Shown here piece after piece: positions 21,870 to 35,084 of a DNA stretch of 64,000 nucleotides. The notes beneath the pieces are model-generated. The model was not told where the DNA came from. It did not search any database and worked only from the letters and a program-made list of their open reading frames with translations. Within the stretch, counting starts at the first letter, position 1. Each line of letters opens with the position of its first letter. The translations under genes were made by a program, and so were the position numbers. Location: the NCBI GenBank assembly GCA_002943765.1, contig PQWQ01000002.1:1178001-1242000 (forward strand). The letters are read 5' to 3'. This DNA is from Psoroptes ovis (Eukaryota > Arthropoda > Arachnida > Sarcoptiformes > Psoroptidae).

Positions 21870-24800
21870 TTACAAGGCTGTACGTTGATTATAAACAACA
21901 ATAGGTGGTGATGTTGCTTCTGCAGTTGATGATGAATGTGCCATCGTTTGAATTTGATTATTATTATAATTATCAATAATAATACTATCACCTGAACTTG
22001 TTTCCGGACTATTTTGATGTGTACGTTTATTATTAACATCATCATTATTGGTATGATCAATAAATTTGAAATCACCATTATCTAAATTACTATTATTTAA
22101 ATCATTACAATGATTTGTATTATTAATATTTGTCATTTTCTCATAATAACTAAGTAATGCATTTGGTGATGGCTTCGCTGATGTCATTGAATGACGTTTA
22201 TTATCCTTTGTGTTAAATAAATTATTCTCATCTACACCATTATTACTATCATGAGCAATTAATTGTAATAAACCGCTACGATTTAATGCAATTGCTGCCG
22301 CACTATCATTATGCATCCGATTTCGACGTTTTTTCGTAAAATTCACCTGAAATCAAATTAAAACGGGAAACGTTATGAATTTTTATTCGATTATTATTAA
22401 TTATCATCATTACTACCTGTCCATCGTTTGGTGATGTGAATAGTGATGCAATAGATGAATGTTTATTATCGGCAGATAATTTAGGTGTTAAATGATTTAT
22501 ACCTTCAGGCCCATCTACATTCGTTATGTTATTATTCGTAGGCCATGGCAATGTTTTTGATCGGCCAATCAATATATTATTAATGTTTTCACTATTATTA
22601 TCATAATAATCATAGATTGTCATCGTTTTCGATGATGAAGATGATGAATTTAAATTTTTGAGATCACCGGAATTTGTAATTTGTTTTGTTTTCAATGTTG
22701 TTGTCGAAACATTTGATGATGATGATGATGATTTATTATTGTTATTTTGATTTTCACAATATGCAGCTAAATTTCTAGCCATTTGTGAGCCATTCGATCT
22801 TCTTCGTTGTTGATTTCCATTATCATTATTATTTTTATTATTGCTATTACTATCAACATTACCATATTCAACATCATACTGGAATGTAAAAAGAAAATAA
22901 ATGAATGACTGATCATATTCAAACTTCTAAAAGAATTTTTTCTTGAAACGAAAATCAAAACAATAAAAAAAATACTGACATATTGAATGAAAAACAATCG
23001 AAAATCATTTCAATGATAGTATAAAAAATATTTTCAAATGACATAACCATTTCATTTTCATCTTTTCAATTTCAATAAAATTTTATTATTTTTCATTATT
23101 ATTTTTATTCATTTTACCGTAAAATTTGGGTCACAATGTCAAGGAATGAATACAATCATGTGTGTACATTTATTTATTTTTATTATCAGTATTTTTTTAA
23201 TAGTTTTTTTTTTGAAATGATAATTTTGTCACTGTTCTTTATTTTTAATATTCAACTTTTCATTCAAACGAGGTATTCGTATTTAAACATTTATTCAGCA
23301 ATGGCAGCAGCAGCAGCAATTATCGGTCAAAAAATTTTATTCTTAGAAATGTAAACATAACAATTTCGAAAACATTTGTCAACCGCTTTGACCAGTTTAC
23401 TTAATTAATTTTCTTGAAAAATGCAAAACAAACAATTACACTCAATTGCAAATGGGAGCCTTTGAAGCAAACGACAATTAATAAGAAACAAAATTTCGAT
23501 GCAAATTTCGTTCGGGAAAAAAATTTACCGAACATTATCATCTCTGATGACCATTTTCTTGAGATGAAATTTTTAATAATTCAAAAATAATTAAATAATC
23601 AAATAGATCTTTAAGTACAAAAAGTTCATTGAATGTTTCTACAAACATGTCAGCATTTATTTTTGCTTAATTATTGTCATTTTGACAAAAATTAAATAGA
23701 AAAAAGATGACAGAAATTGAAGATTATAAGAAGATGGAAATGCAAAATCATCATTCGAACAAAGCCAAAAATCATTATCTTGAATCTTTATCAATTCAAT
23801 GTATGATGACAATAATAATGAAAACAATTAAAATAATCTAAAGAGATTTAATTTCAAATGCCACACACACAAAAACAGTTTAGACTATTCAAAATTCATT
23901 ATAATGACATTGTCATTTTTGAGACTATTGTTTTGTTTGTTTTTTACAATTTTTTTATTTGATTATATCAAATTTTCTTTGAGAAAAAAGATTTAATTCG
24001 TTAAATTGAAAACTATTTCTACTGCTTTTTGATTGATAATTTTTTATATGATTGCAATTTGAATAATAAATTTTTTTCCTCTTCTTTGGTTGAAGCAAAC
24101 AAACAATGAATGACTCTGAATGTTTCAATTTCTGACTTCAAAATTTGATAACAAAGAAAGCCCAAATAACAATTTAAAGCGATGTCTAAGATGATTACAT
24201 TTGAAATGAAAAGATGGAAAAACCCGAGTGTGTACAAGTGCATTAACTGAATAACTGTGCATCCATCACTTTGTCAAATCTAAGTGCATTTTTGCATTCA
24301 AATTTTTTTTTCAATTATCCAACACTACAGCAAGGCATTATTTCAAAAGTTGTCTTTGATGTACCTGACTCGGAACGTTTTAATCTCATTAATGTTTTAC
24401 TTGCTTTAGGTCAAAAATGGTTTCCCAAAAATGTCAACCATAAATAAATGTGCTTAAAATAAAAAAAATTTTGACAAATTCATAGCTTTTGCCTGGAAAA
24501 AAGTGAAATTTTCTACGAAAATAAACACGATTATAATTCAAATTTTTTTCAAAAAATATTCACACAAATGAAATTAAAAAACATCTGATCTTTAACATAC
24601 TTTAACCAAGACATTAATAATTGAAATTCAAGAGAAAGTATTAGAAATACGAGGACATTATATTTTGCACATAAAAATTTGCATGGAAAAGTGTTTAATG
24701 TGACTCCACAAACACACATAGAAACATGCCAGGATCATCATTAATATTCATTGTTAAATTTTTAAATTAAAAATAAGAAAGCATTTTAAAAATCTTTTTC

Positions 24801-27293
24801 ATATTTTTTTCTCAGTCTGCCTTAACTCCATTGTATCGCAAAGATTTCAATAGGATTCTTCTACATTTCTTTTTCATTAAAAAAATTTTTTTTCATTCAA
24901 ATTCAAAGTATAATCATAAATAAATAATGAACCATGAAATTTTTTTTTTCAAAGATAATCCTTCGTTTACAAGTGAAAATTATGACTACAAACAACAAAC
25001 TACAGCGAAACAAACACATGCAAAATTCAATACGATTGCAATGTAGATGACATTGAAAAATATGAATAAATACGACAAACTTTACGATGTACATTTGAAA
25101 ATGAATAAAAAAAAATTTGTTTTCTGATAAGAAAAATGAAAGAAAAATTCAATTTTCAAGTTCAAATAATTTTAAATTCAAATTGAAAAATGAAAATATA
25201 AAATGTAAGATTGCCAAATTATTGCTAGTAAATTGCTAATGATTTTTAAGCTGATCATTTGTCATGTATATGAATATATGTTTGAATTGAAAACAACAGA
25301 AAATTCTGGGAATTTTCGCTTAATTCTTATCTAATTAAATTGATTCTTGTTGCAATGCAACAAAAGCTATCATCTTGCAAGATGATAAACATGTTTACAT
25401 TTACATTTAATTAAATTTTTTTATGTTTGTATCGGAATTTAAATAAAGATGTTGTCAGATTTATAATTAATTTTCCGAAAATAAATTGCTTAAACTAAAC
25501 AAATAAACAAACAGAAAAAAAATCGAAATATTTTTATTAATCAAAATACCTGTCTAATGATGGTTGTTATGGGAGGTTTATTCGAATAATGATGATTATT
25601 TGTTGAATGATGATGATGATGATGGTGGTGATGATTATGATGATGATCATTTGATAATTGATTATTATGTATTATTGCACCATTATTATTATTATTATTA
25701 TTATTGATCGATTCACAATGATGTATAATATCTGGTTGTGAATCTTCAGAATTCGGATTACTTATATACAACGAACAATTTGATCTTCTTTTTGTTATTG
25801 ACACTAAATTATTATTGTTATTATTATTTTGATTATAAATATTATTAATACTATCAGATGATGTTGTATTAATACTGGAACGATGATGATGATTTTTTCC
25901 AGTTACTTTTCTAATACCTGATTAAGGGGAAAATTTGATAATTTAATCAAATATTCGTAATATTTTAGGTGGAGAAAGAGTAAAAGAAACACTTACTATA
26001 TTGATCACGATCATTTTTTGAACAACACAACCATATTAAGAATAATAGCAATATGAATGTAGTAATTATAATACCACCTTTTGATTAAAATTAAATGATT
26101 TAAAAGTTTTTATTAGATTGATAATTGATTTGAAAAAATAGAAATAAAAACATACCGATTGATAAATTAATCATGAATTGATAATCTTGATTTGTCGTCC
26201 AATCATTCAAATAATCTTCATCATCTCCTGAGACATTATTAATGTTACCAAAACCAGTCGAAGGATAATTTGTGAAAGAATGTGGTGGCGTTTCTACAAC
26301 ATAATCGACAGAACCAGCCGTTATCGATCGTGTATGTGAATTATTAATTCGATTCAATTTATCTAATGATATTGATGATTGTTGTTGTTGCTGTAATTGT
26401 GTCGGTAAAAAGGCAGCCGAAATCGTATTCGCAATTGTAGCAATTGTCGTTAAATGATTTGTATTTTTTTCGTTTGATTGCTGCTGCTGTTGTTGCTGTT
26501 GATGTATTGGTATGGCCATGTTATTGATAACATTTGGTTTTAATGGCAACCAATTTAATGATGATGGTGATGATTTAGATGAATTTTGCTTATTAGAATG
26601 ATGAGTATTTGAGATCAATAATTGTTTTTTCAATGATGACGATACAATTTGAGGTTCTTTTGTTGCTGATAATAATGATATCGGCTTCGTCGTAGTCGTT
26701 GCATTGATATCATTGAAAGTAAAATTCATTGGCTTCGTTGTTTGAATTATTTTTGAACTATTAAGTAATATTGTTGGCGTTAATGAAGATGATGATGATG
26801 TTGTTGTTGTTTCTTTTTTCATCATGTCCGATTCAGATAGCCAATCATTGTTCCATTCATCATTTGATGATGAAGAAGATGAATTTATTCTTAATTGATG
26901 ATCTATTGTCGAATCTTGCTGATTATTAATGGCTATCGAATCAGAACCAGAACCATTATCGAAAATGAATCGATCAAAATCAGTGATAGATGGCGATGAT
27001 GATGATTCTGGTGATGAAGATGATAATGATGATGATGATGACGACGATGATGATGACAACGAAGAAATTATATCATCATCATCGTCATCAATAGTGACCA
27101 TATCATTGCTATTATGATTATCATCCACCTTTTTCATTCTATCTATGCTAAATATATCACCAATAGTTGTTGATTTATTTTTTGACAATGGAAATGGATG
27201 ATATAATGTTGTCAATTTCTCCGTATTTGTCGAGTCATTCTTATCGGTTGTCGTTGGTTCATCGTTATGATATAGAAAATTATTTGATTTCAT
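21870..27293 (-). CDS. single-pass membrane protein with low-complexity ectodomain and PDZ-type C-terminus
   Basis: Model: complement of 26156-27293, 25997-26077, 25550-25917, 22417-22878 and 21870-22346 (2526 nt, 841 aa). All junctions are GT/AG and in phase (1, 1, 0, 0). ATG 27293 has an in-frame TGA ten codons upstream. Residues 1-379 are a Ser/Asn/Thr/Asp-rich region with poly-Q and poly-S and no signal peptide. Exon 2 encodes a clean membrane span (about 381-398, GGIIITTFILLLFLIWL) followed by CCSKNDRDQ, possibly palmitoylated. The positive-inside rule puts the N-terminus outside (type III). The roughly 440-residue tail has RRR, His-run and Asn-run segments. It ends in RTAL, a class I PDZ ligand pattern (T-x-L), suggesting a scaffolded receptor or adhesion-type protein. 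I do not recognise the family. A missed upstream exon with a signal peptide is possible. Confidence 0.75.
22879..25549 (-). other. 2.67-kb intron of the membrane-protein gene
   Basis: This lies between donor CAG|GTATTT at 25550/25549 and acceptor TTCCAG at 22879. It is far longer than the gene's other introns (70-79 bp). Apart from the palindrome pair at 25347-25387 and chance frames I see nothing coding. A short alternative exon cannot be excluded by eye. Confidence 0.6.
25347..25387. repeat. two adjacent perfect palindromes in an intron
   Basis: Arms TTGTTGCA/TGCAACAA around a single A (25347-25363) are followed 4 bp later by a 20-bp perfect palindrome with arm TATCATCTTG (25368-25387). 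They lie 160 bp downstream of an exon of the membrane-protein gene. Confidence 0.7.
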
Positions 27294-28530
27294 TTTCTTT
27301 TTTCTCGTTTTCGATTCGATTCATTTAAAATTGCAGGAAAAATAAATGAAATTTGCGAACGAATGAATGAACGAACAAAATCGTAATTTCGTAATTATTT
27401 TGATTTCAAAGAAAAAAAAATGTTATTCACCCATCTGGATGTGCTGAAATAAATACATGTGATGCTTGCATCTGTCATTCAGAAGGAAACAATTAAATAA
27501 AAACGATTAAATTTTAAAATCTTCTTCAAAAAAGTCTTAATCACAAATAATAAAATATGTATTGACCTCTAAATTTTTTTAATTATCATTCAATTATTTC
27601 ATTTTTTAATGGACAAAAATGTATATAGAAAAAATAAAAAATAAAAATGGCTGACTTGCTAATTGTCATTGAATATAATTCGTACGAATTACAAATTAAT
27701 AATAGAAATAATCATAATAATAATACTCGACGATTATGTCATTCATGCATTTTTTTTCTTTGAAAATTATTCTTGTACTTGGAAATATTTATGTCGTCAT
27801 GGGGACTGTTTAGTTGAATGAGAATATTTAGACAAAAACTACATTCGATACAAATGGAGACCTTTGAAATGAACATTTTTCTTTATTTTCAATATCCATA
27901 TAACAATCGTAACAATAGTAGAGAGAAAGATAGAATAAAGAGAAATATCATTAGATTTGATAAACTATTTTTTGTTTTCTTTGAAGTAAACTAGATAAAA
28001 TTGAGACAATTGTAAAATTCAGTTATAGAATAATATATCGAGATCATTCTTGTGGCTACAATATTCATATGGATCGATTCAATTTAATGATAAAAATAGA
28101 AATGAATACATGTGGATACATGTACCTTGGGTGATATTTATTAAATGGTATCATTTTTTTCTACCTTTATCATTTGTTCTTGTTTCTTGAATCGAATAAA
28201 TTCAAAATATTATCAAGATATAATATATTTTATTCTATTTGAGCTATTCATTAGCGTAAACGCCTTTAGGAACAATACTTCAATATAGATATTCATTTGT
28301 TTTGTTTGCAAAAATGATTTTTTTCGCAAACAAACTGGAAAAAAAACGAAAAAAATCAGGACATTCAATATCATTCAAGTGAATATTACTAGTATAAAAA
28401 AAAGAAATGAATAAATGTTCAAATATTAACATTTGCCCATATACACAGGTGCAAAATATCATCGAAAGTTTAATCAATAGTTCTTCATTGATAAAAGTTT
28501 AATTTAGTTTTTTTTTTCATTTTCTTTGCG

Positions 28531-28560
28531 TTTCATTAGATTGATTTCAATCTAATGAAA
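28531..28560. repeat. perfect 14-bp inverted repeat (hairpin)
   Basis: Arm TTTCATTAGATTGA (28531-28544) has its exact reverse complement at 28547-28560, separated by TT. Confidence 0.8.
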
Positions 28561-28626
28561 TATTAAATGAACTAGAAATGAATTAATTGAAATTAGAAAA
28601 AGCTAAGAAAGCGAAGAACGTCACAC

Positions 28627-28648
28627 AATAATTTCAGCTGAAATTATT
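28627..28648. repeat. perfect 22-bp palindrome centred on CAGCTG
   Basis: Half-site AATAATTTCAG at 28627-28637 is followed directly by its reverse complement. The centre CAGCTG is an E-box. It lies 66 bp from the hairpin at 28531-28560. Confidence 0.8.
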
Positions 28649-31600
28649 ATTTTTAAAACTTAGATCGATCGAAAAACATTTGGGATTCCAAAATTAATTA
28701 ATTAACGAAAATAAACGAACATGGGAAACCTTTTATTTTCTTTGGAAAAAGCAGAAATTATCAAAATAAATGTTGGAATTGGAATTGAATTTTTTTCATT
28801 AATTTTACTGATAATTAATCGAAATTATTCGATTAATTAATTAATTTATCAATAATTAATTACTAAAAGTTGATTGAAATTTATTTATTTGGTACTTCCT
28901 ACTTGTTTTTCATTCATTTCAACTCGAAAAATAGATAAATTTTTCCATCAAATTTCAAATTTTTATTGAAAATAATAAAATTAATCGTTTGAAAAATTTG
29001 AAAAATCGAACAATCGAAATCGAAAATTGATCATTAATTTTTGGTGGATGAACAAGGAAATTGATTGATGAATGAAAATGAAAATTTTTTTTTCGGTTGT
29101 CACCGTTACTGGCAAATTTTTTTTTGTCATTGTTATTTTGAAATTTCAATCGGAAATGCAAGGATGTAGTAAATGTCGAAAATTGAAATGAAAAATGAAA
29201 TATTCCATGAAAATGTTAATCGAAACAAAATTAAAACAAAAATTTTCCATTTACACACTGACAAAATCAAATTACGTCGCGATTAAATAATTTGATTATC
29301 ATTTTCGATACACGAACATTCAAATACATTGATCATTCATGTCAAAATATTGAATTTAAGCGACAAATAATGCTTTAACACTGACGAATATGAATGCAAT
29401 CAATGTTCACCAGTTCAATTCATAGGTATTGTTTTTGGTCATAGAAACATTAGACTACAGCAAAATAAAACTGCTGTTGTAATCATCAATTTTCCGGTTG
29501 CCAACATGCATTTGAAGTTCTGCAAAAAATTCATCATTAAACCAAAATTGGTCGAAACCAAAATTCAAATTTTGTATTTGTATTTGAAATATGTGGCAAA
29601 TGGTTTATGATATAATTTTATTTTTTTGTTTGAGCGTACATGGTTTCCTTTGGCTGTTTTTCAGTCAATTCATGTTGATTTACAGTGAAAATAAATTTCA
29701 AAAAAAAAAATCAACTGCTGCAATAAACATGAAAAAAACGGAACAACGTCCGTTCATTAAATGATTGCGTTGATTTGCTTGCTAGCTTGAAATGTATTGA
29801 GAGCAATGAATGGAAAAATTCAATTATTGAATTTCTATGAATTGATACACAAAAAAAAGCAAAAATAATTTGTTTTTTGGCCAAAAATTTTCTGACAAAT
29901 TACTGCACATCAATAATTATGTGGTATTAAATTTTGAAAATTTTTTTTTCTCAAAAATTATTGAAACAATTTAGCTGCGGATGAATTCAGGCAAAACAAG
30001 ATGATCATTTTCAAGAAATTTTAGATTGAATTTTTCAATTCGTTTACATGCACTTTGACATAAGAAAGAAAATTAATCGAAAGGATTGAATGTCTGAGAA
30101 AAAATTTTTTCTGAAAAATGAATTATCATCAGTGATACGACATATTATAAATATCAAAACATATTAATTATCATGTACAAAGTTTTTCTCTTGCCCTCTG
30201 GAGAGCACACATCAACTAACTCATATTCATTTCAAAACATTTCGGTCACTTGAATGTAAGTAACATTGAATCACGAATTTGACTGGGCAAAAAATGAATG
30301 AATGAATGAATCAATGTCTGTGATTATTTTCAGAATTCAGGAGCTTTGGGAAATTTTCGCTGTTTCTTTTCAAACTGTTCAGATGGTAAAAATAGTATTC
30401 ACAAACATGGAATTAATGAACGATTGTCATTGTTGGTTGTTGTTGTACCAAAAAGGATAATTGGTTGAACCAATTTCGGCCATTTTCGAGGTAAAAAAAA
30501 AACAAGTTTTTTCAAGTCTTATGTACTTATCGGTTATCGATGTAATTGTTGATTGTAATCATTAATATCATCAATCAATCAACCGATCAATCAATCAACC
30601 AATCAATCGAAAAAGAAAATAATGATTCGACATGGGTATAAGTTTTCCCCTTTATTTATATTGTTTGATATTATCATTTCTTTTCTTTTTTTCGTTTGGT
30701 TTCATTTTCATTCTAAGAATTTGTATGTAAAAATAGACAATCATTTTTTGAAGATTATTATTGTTTCATTTCATTTGAATTTCAATCGAATTGATTGTAA
30801 TATCTATAGCTATATTAATCGATACAATCAATCAATCGGATGGATGTTGTCAAACCATTGGTAATAATAACAATAACAGCAACAACAGTAACAAACATGA
30901 TCAAGAAAAATGATTGATTTCTGGTATTCTAATCATCATCATGATTATTTGATCCACAAATGAAATATTTTTATTTGTATTGTTGTTGGTTGTTGTTTGG
31001 GTTTGCTGCTATTTTTAAATTGAACACTGAACACGGTTGATGGTATTATCACATGTATCAAATGTTCTATAAATGGATTCGTTTTCTATTTTTTTTTTTC
31101 TATTTTCCGATCGGAATGATTGAAATATATGAAATTTCAAATGAAAAAAAATATTTTTTTTTTCAGAAAATTTTCTGATATTTAAAGATTAAATATCCAA
31201 GAAAAAGAAAATTTTCAGTGAAAGTTAATCTGTGATCTAAAATCTTTGAAGTCATAAGGAAACATTGATATGTGTTTGAAAAATGAAACTGAATAAATTT
31301 AGAAAAATTAGAAAACTGAGTTTAAATCTAGATTCTGATAGTTGATGATTGATAAAAATAATTTTGAAAACTTTCAATTTTTTTCTCATAATACTTTTTG
31401 GTTGTAAATTTCATCTGGAGATTATTATCAATATGTTTTTCGAGATATTTATTTTGGTCATAAAATGTAACACAAAGATTGAATCAATTGAAACTAATAA
31501 GAAGAAATGATGAAAATTTATGTGAATTTTACAGATTCAAATAAAAATAAAATTTGAAATTTAAAAAAAATTCAGATTTAAATCAAACATTTTGCTTGTA

Positions 31601-34600
31601 AAATGGAGATTATTTTTTTAATTTTTGAAAAATATAAGAAAACAAGAACATGGTTCTCATTGAAAACGTGCCATGTTTGAATAATCAGTAATTATGTGTG
31701 ATTTTATTTTATTTTAATTTAATGATTGATCGATATTTGTTTGATTTCTTTTTCACTTAATAATCGGATCCGATAAATTTTCAATGGTTTGTAACGTGTT
31801 TAATTTTTCAATAATCAGAACTTGTAAAATTAGGTATAATTTACTAAGGGAAATCGAAAATTAAATCATGATAAATTTTGAAAAAACGTTCAAAAAAAAA
31901 AACAAAGAAAAAACCCACTGAAATTGATTTGAAATGCGGATATTCGGTGATTGCACTATATTCGCACAACAGCAGCAGCAGCCACAAATCCGTGGAAACT
32001 TTTATCAAAAAACAAACTAATCAATCATTTACATAAGAAAAGAGTTGAAAACGATTTCTTAAAAAGATAAAACAAAGTGAAAATGCAAATTTCCACACAC
32101 GATAATCAAGAAACAAACAAAATAAAAAACACATCAAAACAAATCGATTCATTTGATTATAATCAACACCATTCATTGTTCGTCGCCATCATTATTCATT
32201 ATTTCCATTATTATTATTAGTATTTTATTTAATTTTAAATTTTTTTTTTCATTTTCAAATTTTCGCTTCCTGTAACAAAATCTTTTCCTCAACAATGATG
32301 ATGATGGTAAGTGAAATATAAAACGGGCAAAACAGAAAAAAAACAATGAATGAATGATGATATTTTCGATATAAGATATGAATGTATTCAATAATCGACA
32401 ATCATTTTTCGTCGAAGAAAATATCCGACATAGATATTGTTTTTTTTTCTTTGGTTTGTTCTCGTCGATAACATATATCATCAAAAAAATAATTTAAGAA
32501 AAAAGAAATTACAAAGGCGTCAAAAGAAATGTTTGTCAAAACATGGAAGAAAAAAAAATATTGTAAATAACACACACACACACACAAACAGCCACAATAG
32601 GCATCAATTTATCATTGATTGATTAAATTGCAAATACACACAATTGAATTTGCAAATAAATTTCAGAATAGATGTAAACGATAATTTAAAATAGTAAATA
32701 AAGTAAATTTATCTCGAATAATTTTATTTTTAAATAATGTCTAAAACATTTAAATTTTTTAAAAGTAAAAAATGTAAATATTAAAAAAAAGATTGAATTA
32801 CATTTTTACATTTGAATTTTTATTATCATTTTCAGACAAAAATAATTAATGCAAATATGACCGAATTGTGTCTGAAGTTGAGCGAATCATTTTCAAATTT
32901 GTCATGCATAATAAAATATAGAGATTTTATTCATTTTTCTTTTCAGATGAAAAAACCAATCAAATCGATTGAGTTCATTGATTGACATTCATTTGATTCA
33001 ATTGATTGAAAAAAAAAATTGATGACAATGATCGAAAACGAGCGCAACGAGAAATCAATGAATGCCATCAAACAAAAAATCAATTGCGTTTGATTGAAGA
33101 GAATAGTCATGTTTAAGCAGATGGCAATTAATTTAGGAGAAAACATTCAATAAAAAACATTTAAATCGATTTAAATACTTCGAAAAAATATCAAAACTAT
33201 AAAATTTACAACGGACAAACACACATTAAATACATTCTTACTCAAAATAAGAGGGAAAATTTCTTCAGAAAATTATGTAATAACAAATTTATTATTATTT
33301 TACGAAATTATTATCATTTTCAATGACCATTAAGCATTGAATATTAGCAATTGAAAAATGAGCAGATAAATAAAAATTATCATAAATGATTTTTTTCCCA
33401 TCATCATCATTATTATTGTTGTATACACTTACTTGTTTTGTTTATTGTTACTTTGTGAAAGAAATTTTCATTTTTGTTTTTTCTTTTCTTGAATAAATTT
33501 TATTTGAAAAAAATTTATTTCAAAAAATAATTCATTGAAATCTTTTTTTTTCGAAGATTGATGTTCTTCTATACTTGACGAAATAATTAACATAAATAAA
33601 TGAATTTAATTCAATTCAATTGACACTTTTTTTCTTCGGCTTATTTTCAAGGTCTGTGATTGAATTCGAGATTTGTCGATGTTGATTGTCGATTTCATAA
33701 TAAATAATTATGATGATGAAAATTTAATCACTTTGCTAAATCAATAATTATATTTGAAAATAATTTTATAAATCAATCGACGATGAATTGAAGGATTTCA
33801 ATTGATGAAGAAGAATTGAAATGAATTGAAAAAAAATTGCACCGATTTGAACGAAATAAAGGATGTCATTTATTTGATTTGAAAATTTTTTGATTGAAAA
33901 CAAAAGGATATTTGATTTGTCCTTTCATTTATCAACAAATCAACAGCAACAGCATCAACATGTACGATTTGAACAATTATTTCAAAATTATGAACAATTT
34001 GAACAATTGAAAGTCAATCAATCGATTTATGATTGATTTCATTTGATTTTTAATTTCATTTTTTCTATTTATTAATTTATTTATTTGCAATAATATCGAT
34101 TGATGAAAGATTATTAAATTATTTGAGGCGTTTTTCACATGTTTTTGTTGTTGTTACTATTGCTGATGGTCAAAAAAGTTTATTAAATAAATAATAAATA
34201 GATAAATGCAAAAAACAACATATGATTGAAACAATATGTGAAATTTTTCAAAAAATAATAATCACAATCAAATTCAGCTGACTTTATAATTGATTGTTGA
34301 TTGACAGATTAATTTGCATGATTCAAAATTAAAAATAAACAATTTCGATACTAATTTCATGAATTCAAATTGAAATTCAAATTGAATTTCACGAAAAAAA
34401 AAATACAAAAATCATTGAACATTCATCATCAAATCATCATTGTTGACCAGTGATATTGATATTATTTGCTGTTGAAACATTATATTATCATCATTGTTGT
34501 CTTTATCATAGTTATTTTCAATGAAATGAAAAAACAGAGAAAAAAATCATGATTATTTGAATATAAATAAACACAATTATCATATTTGAATTTACATTTC

Positions 34601-34977
34601 ATAGTCATACAACAAATATAACATAAAAGAAATAAATATTTTGATATTTTTTTTTTTGACGCAATATAGCAGTATATCAATTATATATTATTTGATGGTG
34701 GACGTATGAATACATAAAAAACTAGCGCATAGAACATTTAAATAAATGAAAATAAATAAATATCTTTGGATCCATCATCATCATCATCATCAAATGGTGG
34801 TAGAATCCAAATAATTTTTGTCAAAAAAAAATTGTTTATTTTGATTCATTCATTCATTCATTCGTCGGTTTGTTCGTTTGTCTTGGCTCGACAATATTTC
34901 GACAGAGAGACAACGAAATCATTCGCAAGCACATATAGTTGAAGGGAGCCATTTCGAAGGATCCATTGAATCAATGG

Positions 34978-35084
34978 CTGATTGGCCAAACTCTATGCTG
35001 CTAACGCTGCTGCTGCTGCCAATATGCCAACATTTTCATTGCATTTCATATAGAAAAGACATTTACTTCGTCGAATATATAAAA
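34978..35084 (+). promoter_or_regulatory. candidate promoter: inverted CCAAT box and TATA box
   Basis: CTGATTGGCC at 34978-34987 is the reverse complement of the classical NF-Y site GGCCAATCAG. TATATAAAA follows at 35076-35084, about 90 bp downstream on the plus strand. The patch around 34900-35035 is clearly more GC-rich than its surroundings. No downstream gene was recognised, so it may drive a noncoding RNA or belong to the opposite strand. Confidence 0.25.

Noticed and set aside
25600..25710. (CAT)n/(AAT)n arrays as CRISPR-like repeats
   Set aside because: They are coding trinucleotide runs (His, Asn) in an exon, without spacers.
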